Source: Mesorhizobium jarvisii
GTDB lineage: Bacteria; Pseudomonadota; Alphaproteobacteria; Rhizobiales; Rhizobiaceae
Direction of reading: 5' to 3'
Length of the DNA: 64,000 nt
NCBI RefSeq assembly: GCF_003601985.1
Contig: NZ_QZXA01000002.1
Coordinates: forward strand, 186,001-250,000
The translations under genes were made by a program, and so were the position numbers. A model generated the notes under the pieces. It searched no databases. It had not been told where the DNA came from and saw nothing but the letters and a program-made list of their open reading frames with translations. Below, in pieces: positions 31,045 through 37,621 of the stretch. Position 1 is the stretch's first letter. Every line of letters begins with the position of its first letter.

Positions 31045-31359
31045 ATGGGTTTCGACCAGTATCACGAACCGCCTGAAGACCTGTCGCAGAAGGTGCGGAC
31101 CTTTGCCCGCATGATCACCTCACTGATCGAGGAGGCGGAAGCGATCGGCTGGTACGAACAGCGCATCTCGGTGGAGAAGGATCCGCAAGCGCGGGCCATC
31201 ATGCAGAACGCGCAAGGCGAGGAGTTCAAGCATTTCGGGATGGACCTGGAATTCCTGCTGCGCCAGAAGAAGGATTGGCGGGCGGAATTGAAGGAAATCC
31301 TGTTCACCACGGGCGACATCGTCAAGGCCGGCGAGCGGGGCGAGAAGAAGGTGGATTGA
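31045..31359 (+). CDS. Encapsulated-ferritin-like (EncFtn family) protein
   Basis: 104 residues, with GGAGGA before the ATG. Compared from memory with Rhodospirillum rubrum EncFtn, the match is exact in the metal-binding residues. EEAEAIGWYEQR gives Glu29, Glu30, Glu32, Trp36 and Tyr37, and GEEFKHF gives Glu60 and His63. The spacing of 30 between Glu30 and Glu60 is the same. ILFTTGDIVKAGE also corresponds. EncFtn is a half-ferritin that forms decamers and oxidises iron inside an encapsulin shell. The C-terminus here is GEKKVD and lacks an encapsulin-loading peptide, and no encapsulin gene is in the window. Confidence 0.85.
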   Translation: MGFDQYHEPPEDLSQKVRTFARMITSLIEEAEAIGWYEQRISVEKDPQARAIMQNAQGEEFKHFGMDLEFLLRQKKDWRAELKEILFTTGDIVKAGERGEKKVD

Positions 31360-31371
31360 TAGCTTGCGCCA

Positions 31372-32397
31372 TCAATCGCTGTCGCGCGCGACCAGCTCCA
31401 GCGGCCAGACTTCGTGGATGATACGCGGGCCTTCCGGGCCGGCGAAGGCGGGAAGCGAGGCCAGCAGCATTTCGGCCAGACGCCGGCCCATCGGCTCCAG
31501 CGCCGGACGGAAGGCGGTCAGCGCCGGGGAAAAATAGCGGCAGAGCGGCGTGTCGACGATGACGGTCACCGCGATGTCGTGGCCCGGCCGGATGCCCATC
31601 TCGGCCAGCGCCTTGCAGCCGCCGAGGGCCATGGCGTCGTTGTTGAAGATGATGGCTGTCGGCCGGTCCTTTGCCAGCATCACGCGCGGCGTCACCTGGT
31701 AGCCGCCGGCCTCGTTGATGAAGCCGTCGGCGATAAGCGCGGGGTCGACCTCGATGCCGTGCCGCTTCAGGGCTTTGCGGTAGCCGTCGAGGAACAGATG
31801 GCTGAAATTGAGATTGAGGGAAGGGCGGATGGCGGCAATGCGGCGGTGGCCGCGCGCCACCAGGCGGTCGACTGCGTCGCTGCCTGCCTGCTCAAAATCG
31901 AGGTCGAGCGAGGGATAGGTCTTGCCGCCGCTGCGGCTGCGGCCGAGCGTGGCGAAGGGGAAGCCGACCTGTGTGAGATAATCGATGCGCTCGTCCTGGC
32001 GCCGCGTCCAGGCCAGCAGCACGGCATCGGCGCGGCGGGTCTCGACGACGCGGCGCAGGCGCTCCTGCTGATAGTCGCCCGGCGCGCCCATCACCACGGT
32101 CAGGTCGAGCCCGCTTTCGGCAAGGCGGCCCTGGACCCCGATCAGGAAGGGAATGAAGAACGGTTCGCCATATTGCTGGTCGCCGGGATGCGGCTGCAGC
32201 ATGAAGGCGATCGAATGGGTCGCGCCTTGCCTGAGACTGCGGCCGGACTGGTTGGGTGAATAGTTCAGCTTCTTGGCGGCGTCGAGCACGCGCTGGCGCG
32301 TGTCGGCATTGACGTCGGCTCGGCCGTTCAGCGCCCGCGATACGGTGCCGATCGAAATGTTCAGGTGACGCGCTAGGTCGTGGATGCTGGACGCCAA
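31372..32397 (-). CDS. LacI family transcriptional regulator
   Basis: 341 residues from a TTG placed 7 bases after GGGGGAG; an in-frame ATG at 32481 would add 28 residues not typical of the family. The N-terminal helix-turn-helix is SIHDLARHLNISIGTVSRAL, followed by the hinge ADTRQRVLDAAKKLNYSPN. The effector domain is of the periplasmic-binding-protein fold (about 60-335). It is divergent from the sugar catabolism and ABC transporter genes, and LacI-type operators lie in the shared promoter, so it very probably represses that cluster until its sugar binds. Confidence 0.92.
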   Translation of the reverse strand: MASSIHDLARHLNISIGTVSRALNGRADVNADTRQRVLDAAKKLNYSPNQSGRSLRQGATHSIAFMLQPHPGDQQYGEPFFIPFLIGVQGRLAESGLDLTVVMGAPGDYQQERLRRVVETRRADAVLLAWTRRQDERIDYLTQVGFPFATLGRSRSGGKTYPSLDLDFEQAGSDAVDRLVARGHRRIAAIRPSLNLNFSHLFLDGYRKALKRHGIEVDPALIADGFINEAGGYQVTPRVMLAKDRPTAIIFNNDAMALGGCKALAEMGIRPGHDIAVTVIVDTPLCRYFSPALTAFRPALEPMGRRLAEMLLASLPAFAGPEGPRIIHEVWPLELVARDSD

Positions 32398-32474
32398 AGA
32401 CTTTCTCCCCCGAGCTTCGCTAGCATTGGCCGGTGCCGAGGCCAAGGCGAAAGACGATTTTCGCGAGCTGCCAA

Positions 32475-32480
32475 TTGACA
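32475..32480 (+). promoter_or_regulatory. -35 element candidate of the sugar operon
   Basis: TTGACA, an exact -35 consensus, 24 bases before the first operator. The matching -10 (near 32498-32503) is weak. A repressor on the operators would cover the -10 and start site. Confidence 0.4.
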
Positions 32481-32503
32481 TTCTACGCTATCGGGTGTGT
32501 TGT

Positions 32504-32531
32504 CGTAAACGTTTACGGAAAAACGTTTACG
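32504..32531. promoter_or_regulatory. Tandem LacI-type operators
   Basis: cgtaaacgtttacg (32504-32517) is a perfect 14-bp palindrome with the central CG typical of LacI/PurR/GalR sites. A second site centred 14 bases on shares aaacgttt and a right half aaacgtttacg (32521-32531). The two centres are on nearly the same face after about 1.3 turns. They lie between the lacI-type gene and the dehydrogenase gene. Confidence 0.85.
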
Positions 32532-32591
32532 GTGATGCCGTGGATGCCGTGACGATCGGTCTGGAGGGACCGAGCGGAGGAGAAACGCCGG

Positions 32592-33611
32592 ATGATGAAT
32601 GTCGTCCTCGTCGGCTGCGGCGCGATGAGCAGGCAATGGCTCGATGCCGCGAGGCAGATCGATGGGCTTGCCATTGTCGGCCTTGTCGACCTCGACGCCG
32701 AGCGGGCGAAGGCGAGGGCGCACGAATACGACCTCACCGGCATCGTCATCGGCACCAGCCTTGACGCGGTGCTCTCCCAGACCAGGCCCGACGCGGTGTT
32801 CGATGTCGTCGTTCCCGCTGCCCGGCGCGAGGTCGCGCTTTCGGCCTTCGCCCACAATTGCCATCTCTTGACCGAAAAGCCGCTGGCCGACAGTCCTGAA
32901 AACGCGCGCGCCATCGTCGATGCGGCTCGCCAGGCCGGACGCATCCATGCCGTCGTGCAGAATCGCCGCTACGTCGCCAATGTCAGGCGCATCCGCCGCT
33001 TCCTGGACTCCGGCGCCATTGGCGCGGCGACCAGCATCCATGCCGATTTCTTCGTCGCGCCGCATTTCGGCGGCTTTCGAGAGGAGATGGCGCATGTGCT
33101 GCTGCTCGACATGGCCATCCACACTTTCGACGCCGCCCGCTACATGGCCGGCGGCGAGCCGGCTGGTGTCTATTGCCAGGAATGGGAGCCGGCCAATTCC
33201 TGGTACCGGCAGGGCTCGTCGGCAAGCGCGGTCTTCGATCTCGGCGGCGGCAAGGTCTTCACCTATGCCGGTTCCTGGTGCGCCGACGGCTTCCGCACCA
33301 GCTGGGAAGGCAGCTGGCGCATCGTCGCCGAGCGTGGCAGCCTCATCTGGGACGGCCATGACCTCTTGAAGGCGGAGGTGGTGGCGACGGGCCGCGATGG
33401 GCTGTTCGCCAAGACCCAGCCGATCGACGTGCCGCCGCTCGATCCAGCCGACCGCGTCGGCGGTCATCTCGGCATCATAAGGGATTTCATCCACGCCATC
33501 GAGACCGGGACCGAGCCGGAGACGCGCGGCACCGACAACATCAAGAGCCTGGCCATGGTTTTCGGCGCGATCGAGAGCGCCGAAACCGGACGCCGCGTGG
33601 CGATTTCATAG
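32592..33611 (+). CDS. Gfo/Idh/MocA family oxidoreductase
   Basis: 339 residues. The Rossmann start MMNVVLVGCGAMSRQWLDA has the GxGxM pattern for NAD(P). The EKPLADS motif (lysine catalytic) is in place, as is the C-terminal GFO/IDH domain with GGHLGIIRDFIHAIETG. Such enzymes oxidise sugars, sugar acids or inositols. It is the first gene of a cluster with an isomerase and a sugar ABC importer, so it probably oxidises the imported sugar. GGAGGAG precedes the double ATG. Only 7 bases separate it from the next gene. Confidence 0.9.
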   Translation: MMNVVLVGCGAMSRQWLDAARQIDGLAIVGLVDLDAERAKARAHEYDLTGIVIGTSLDAVLSQTRPDAVFDVVVPAARREVALSAFAHNCHLLTEKPLADSPENARAIVDAARQAGRIHAVVQNRRYVANVRRIRRFLDSGAIGAATSIHADFFVAPHFGGFREEMAHVLLLDMAIHTFDAARYMAGGEPAGVYCQEWEPANSWYRQGSSASAVFDLGGGKVFTYAGSWCADGFRTSWEGSWRIVAERGSLIWDGHDLLKAEVVATGRDGLFAKTQPIDVPPLDPADRVGGHLGIIRDFIHAIETGTEPETRGTDNIKSLAMVFGAIESAETGRRVAIS

Positions 33612-33618
33612 GAACACG

Positions 33619-34527
33619 ATGATGCCAAACCCGCTTCTCGACATCAGGATCGGCACCATGGTGCGGGCTAACCTCGACGACCCGGCGGCGTATATCAAGC
33701 AGATCCTGCCGCTCGGCTTCGAGAGCATCCAGCCCTTCTTCTGGCAGACGCTGGGCGGCAAGGATCTTCCACGCCTTGCCGGCGAAATCCGCGACGCGAT
33801 CGGCGATGCCGATGTCACGGTCTCGTCCATCGGCGTCTTTGGCAATCCACTGGAGAGCGGCGAGGTCGATCGCGGCGTGCTCGCGGCCTGGGAAACGGTC
33901 ATCGACAATGCGCATCTGTTCGGCACTTCCATGGTCAGTGGCTTCACCGGGCGCCTGCGCGGCAAGAAGCTGACCGACAGCCTGCCGCGCTTTCGCGAAG
34001 TGTGGGGGCCGCTGGCCAGGCGCGCCGCCGACAAGGGCGTGCGCATCGCCTTCGAGAATTGCGCCATGGACGGCAATTGGGCGGCCGGCGACTGGAACAT
34101 CGCCCACAATCCGGACGCCTGGGAGCTAATGTTCAACGAAGTGCCGGACGAGGCTCTCGGGCTCGAATGGGAACCCTGCCACCAGCTCGTCTATCTGATC
34201 GATCCGATCCCGCAGATCCGCAAATGGGCGCCGCGCATCTTCCATGTCCATGGCAAGGACGCCACCGTGCGCTGGGATGTCATCCGCGAGCACGGCGTGT
34301 TCGGCCGTCTGCCTTTCGTACAGATGCGCACGCCCGGCTTCGGCGACAGCGACTGGACGCGGGTGATCAGCGAATTGCGGCTGGCCGGCTACAAGGGCGC
34401 CATCGACATAGAGGGTTGGCACGACCCGGTCTATCGCGACGCTCTCGAGATCACCGGCCAGATCCGGGCGCTGGAGTATCTCAAGCAATGCCGAGGAGGC
34501 GCCAGCTACCTGCAAAATCCGACGTGA
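33619..34527 (+). CDS. Sugar phosphate isomerase/epimerase family protein (TIM barrel)
   Basis: 302 residues. It shows the xylose-isomerase-like AP-endonuclease-2 barrel: FESIQPFFWQT early, VRIAFENCAMDG with a metal Glu, ALGLEWEPCHQL, RIFHVHGKDATV with His, and GYKGAIDIEGWHDP with the last Glu. These four positions form the usual divalent-metal site. It probably isomerises or epimerises the product of the neighbouring dehydrogenase (inositol or ketose type). The SBP gene follows after about 110 bases. Confidence 0.88.
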   Translation: MMPNPLLDIRIGTMVRANLDDPAAYIKQILPLGFESIQPFFWQTLGGKDLPRLAGEIRDAIGDADVTVSSIGVFGNPLESGEVDRGVLAAWETVIDNAHLFGTSMVSGFTGRLRGKKLTDSLPRFREVWGPLARRAADKGVRIAFENCAMDGNWAAGDWNIAHNPDAWELMFNEVPDEALGLEWEPCHQLVYLIDPIPQIRKWAPRIFHVHGKDATVRWDVIREHGVFGRLPFVQMRTPGFGDSDWTRVISELRLAGYKGAIDIEGWHDPVYRDALEITGQIRALEYLKQCRGGASYLQNPT

Positions 34528-34635
34528 GGACAAATTTGGTGAGAGGATTGGCCGGCGGAGGAGCCGGTTCGTAAGTGGCGAAGCAATCGTCAAGAGCCCC
34601 TCGGCTGACGAGGGAAACAATGGGAGGACAAGTGC

Positions 34636-35643
34636 ATGAGCATCGCGATCAGAACGACACTTCTGCGCACGACCGTCGTGGCCGCCGCCACGGCGCTTTG
34701 CGCCGCAATCTCGACCTTGCCGGCACGGGCGCTCGACGCCCAGTGGTGCAAAGATGTCCATATCCGCTTCTTCGTAGGCGGCGCCGAGGGCGACGCTTTC
34801 GGCACCATCGTCTACAATGGCGCCAAGCAGGCGGCGGCCGACCTCGGCCCGAAAGTCGACTACATCTTCTCCGGCTGGGACGTCGAAAAGATGGTGCAGC
34901 AATTGCGCGAGGCGGTCGCGGTCAAGCCCAACGGCATCGCCATGATGGGCCATCCAGGCGAAGACGCGATCATGCCGCTGGCGGAGCAGGCGCATAAGGA
35001 CGGCATCAAGATGATGTATCAGAACGTGCCGGTGCCGAAGGTGACGGCGGCGTTCGGCGGCGGCTATGTCGGCGCGCAGCAGGAGCAGCAGGGCCGCGCG
35101 CTCGGCGCCGAGGCGTTCAAGCTGGCCGGGCTGAAATCCGGTGACAAGGCGATCATGATCGGGCCATTCGACAATGAGAGCCGGGGCGCACGCGAGCGTG
35201 GGACGGTCGCCGCCCTGAAAGAGGCCGGCGTCGATGTCGTGCAAATCAATTCCGCAACCGAGTGGGCCGCCGATCCGAACCTCGCCATCCCGGTGATCAC
35301 CGCGGCGTTGCTCAACAATCCGGGTGTCAAGGCGGTCGGCTATCCCGGCGGCCAGATGCTCGGCAATGTGCCGACCTACATGCAGGCCGCGGGTCGGAAG
35401 CCCGGCGACATCTTCAATTTCGGCTTCGACACCAGCCCGCAGATCGTCGAGGGCTTCAAGGGTGGCTGGGTGCAGCTGACAGCCGACCAGCAGCCATTCA
35501 TGCAGGGCTATCTGCCGATCCTCAGCCTCTGCCAGCAAGTGGTGCTGGGTCTGGCGCCGATGAATGTCGACACCGGTGCCGGCTTCGTCACGCCGCAGAA
35601 CTATGAGATCGTCTCAGAGCTCGCCAAGCAGGCGCTGCGCTGA
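34636..35643 (+). CDS. Sugar ABC transporter substrate-binding protein (CUT2/ribose type)
   Basis: 335 residues, with GGAGGA before the ATG. A signal peptide ends near ARALDA (about residue 34). The mature protein is a periplasmic-binding-protein fold of the LacI/RbsB type: GAEGDAFGTIVYNGAKQAA, then DYIFSGWDVEKMVQQLREAV and GIAMMGHPGEDAIMPL, with a hinge near AIMIGPFDNESRGARERG. This is the receptor for the importer encoded by the next two genes. The ligand is unknown; the cluster suggests a sugar, polyol or inositol. Confidence 0.92.
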   Translation: MSIAIRTTLLRTTVVAAATALCAAISTLPARALDAQWCKDVHIRFFVGGAEGDAFGTIVYNGAKQAAADLGPKVDYIFSGWDVEKMVQQLREAVAVKPNGIAMMGHPGEDAIMPLAEQAHKDGIKMMYQNVPVPKVTAAFGGGYVGAQQEQQGRALGAEAFKLAGLKSGDKAIMIGPFDNESRGARERGTVAALKEAGVDVVQINSATEWAADPNLAIPVITAALLNNPGVKAVGYPGGQMLGNVPTYMQAAGRKPGDIFNFGFDTSPQIVEGFKGGWVQLTADQQPFMQGYLPILSLCQQVVLGLAPMNVDTGAGFVTPQNYEIVSELAKQALR

Positions 35644-35728
35644 CCTCCCAAGGCTGCCGGTCGGGTTGGACCCGGCCGGCAGGACCGCCGGCAAAGGGCC
35701 GGCATGTGACAATGAAAGCGAGGATCCG

Positions 35729-36526
35729 ATGGCCGAACGCATCATCGAACTGCGCGATATCACGAAATCCTACGGTCAGGTCTATGCGCTGGGCGGCGTC
35801 AATCTCAGCGTTGACCGTGGCGAGGTGGTCGGCCTCATCGGCGACAATGGCGCCGGCAAGTCGACGCTGATCAAGATCCTGTCCGGCGTGGTCAGGCCGA
35901 CCAGCGGCGACATCCTCGTGCGCGACAAGCAGGTGAACGGCTGGAGCGCGGCGCGCTCGCGCGACGCCGGCATCGAGACGGTATTCCAGGACCGGGCGCT
36001 GGCCGTGCAGCAGACCATCGTGCGCAACATCTTCATGGGCCGCGAACTGACCGGCTTCATGGGCTGGCTGAAAGTCAACAAGGAGATCGAGGAGGCGAGC
36101 CGGCTGATGCGCGAGATCGGCTTCACCTCGAAAGTGTTCACGCCGCACTCGATCGTCGGCCAGCTGTCGGGCGGCGAACGCCAGGGCGTGGCGATCGCGC
36201 GAGCCATCTACAAGCAGGCCGAGCTGATCATCCTCGACGAGCCAACGACGGCGCTGTCGCTGACCGAGACCGCCAAGGTGTTCCACTTCGTGCGCCAGGT
36301 GCGGGCGAGCGGACGCTCGATCCTGTTCATCGGCCACAACATCCACCATGTCTTCGACATCGCCGACCGCTTCGTGGTGCTCGATCGCGGCAAGGTGGCG
36401 CTGACCGCCGACCGCAGCGCGGTCAAATCGGCGGAAGAGTTGATCAATTTCATGGAGGACGTCGCACATCCCGGCGGATTGCCCGGATTGCGCGAGGCCG
36501 GCGAAGCGGAGCAGCAAGCGCGATGA
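35729..36526 (+). CDS. Sugar ABC transporter ATP-binding protein
   Basis: 265 residues, a single nucleotide-binding domain, in contrast to the doubled RbsA type. Walker A is GDNGAGKST (38-46), the signature LSGGERQ, Walker B LIILDEPTTALS and the His switch IGHNIHHV. The stop overlaps the permease start as ATGA. The ATG was chosen after a GAGG site; the frame continues upstream to 35564 but overlaps the SBP gene. It powers import of the sugar bound by the preceding SBP. Single-domain CUT2 ATPases are common in rhizobia. Confidence 0.93.
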   Translation: MAERIIELRDITKSYGQVYALGGVNLSVDRGEVVGLIGDNGAGKSTLIKILSGVVRPTSGDILVRDKQVNGWSAARSRDAGIETVFQDRALAVQQTIVRNIFMGRELTGFMGWLKVNKEIEEASRLMREIGFTSKVFTPHSIVGQLSGGERQGVAIARAIYKQAELIILDEPTTALSLTETAKVFHFVRQVRASGRSILFIGHNIHHVFDIADRFVVLDRGKVALTADRSAVKSAEELINFMEDVAHPGGLPGLREAGEAEQQAR

Positions 36527-37569
36527 GCAAGACCATGGAACCCGATCTCGAAAGCCCTCTGCGCGCTCATGCCGGGTCCGCCCGCCAAGAGTGGAAACAT
36601 CCGTCCGATCACTGGCTGCGCGGCTTCGTCCTCGACAACCGCGCCTCGCTCGGCACGCTCGCCGTGTTCATCGTCATGATGGCGGTGTTCCTGGTCGCCA
36701 ACCCGACCGTGTTCACCACCTGGTATCTCTACAGCTCGGTGCTGACGACGCTGCCCGTGGCGCTGTTCGTGGTGGTGCCGCTGGTTTTCGTCGTCACCTG
36801 CGGCGAGATCGACCTGTCGTTTCCGGCGACGATGGGCTTTGCCTCCTGGGTCTTCGCCCTGGTGGTGCAGGCCGGCTACGATCCGTTCCTCGGCATTGCG
36901 GCGGCACTAGTCACCGGCATGCTGCTCGGCTTCCTCGTCGGCTCGCTGGTCGTCTATGGCGGGCTGTCGTCGCTAATCGCCACGCTCGGCATGAATTTCC
37001 TGCTGCGCGGCCTGATCCAGATCATCAACGAGGGCAAATCGATGTCGCTGACCAGCCTCAGCGGCAGCTGGGCCTACAGGATCTTCTCCAGCCAGATCCT
37101 GGGCGTTCCGGTGCAGATCTTCTGGGCGATCGCCTTCGTCGTGCTGTCGGCGATGCTCTACAACAGGCATCGCTTCGGCGCACAGGTGAGGGTGGTCGGC
37201 GACAATCCCGACAGCGCCCAGCAGATGGGCATCGACGTCAAGCGCGTGCGGGTGAAAGTGTTCGTCTTCGTCGGCATCGGCGCCGCGATCGCCGGCACGT
37301 TCTCGGTGATGATCAACTTCACCTGGTGGCCGACAGCCGGCGACGGCTATCTCCTGCCGGTACTGGCCTCGGTGTTCGTCGGCGGCACCCCGACCTGGGG
37401 CGGCATTGGCACGGTCGTCGGCGGCGCCATCGGCGCGGTCACCGTGTCGTTCATCCAGACCGGCGTCGTGGCGGCGGGATTGAGCGGCTTCTACGTGCAG
37501 TTCTTCAACGGGCTGATCATCATCCTGTCGCTGCTCGGGCACAAGTGGAACCAGGCACGGTATCGGTGA
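36523..37569 (+). CDS. Sugar ABC transporter permease (CUT2 type)
   Basis: 348 residues, with nine or ten membrane segments after a hydrophilic start of about 40 residues. The family marks are VVTCGEIDLSFPATMGFASW, LIATLGMNFLLRGLIQIINE, FGAQVRVVGDNPDSAQQMGI (the ATPase-coupling EAA-like loop) and LASVFVGGTPTWGGIGTVVG. It forms the inner-membrane channel of the importer. It overlaps the ATPase gene by 4 bases and ends the sugar cluster; uvrD converges on it. Confidence 0.93.
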   Translation: MSKTMEPDLESPLRAHAGSARQEWKHPSDHWLRGFVLDNRASLGTLAVFIVMMAVFLVANPTVFTTWYLYSSVLTTLPVALFVVVPLVFVVTCGEIDLSFPATMGFASWVFALVVQAGYDPFLGIAAALVTGMLLGFLVGSLVVYGGLSSLIATLGMNFLLRGLIQIINEGKSMSLTSLSGSWAYRIFSSQILGVPVQIFWAIAFVVLSAMLYNRHRFGAQVRVVGDNPDSAQQMGIDVKRVRVKVFVFVGIGAAIAGTFSVMINFTWWPTAGDGYLLPVLASVFVGGTPTWGGIGTVVGGAIGAVTVSFIQTGVVAAGLSGFYVQFFNGLIIILSLLGHKWNQARYR

Positions 37570-37621
37570 GGAAGGCACTGCCGTTTTTGGAATGGCGCCG
37601 AGAGCTGCTCGGGAGGGCAGC

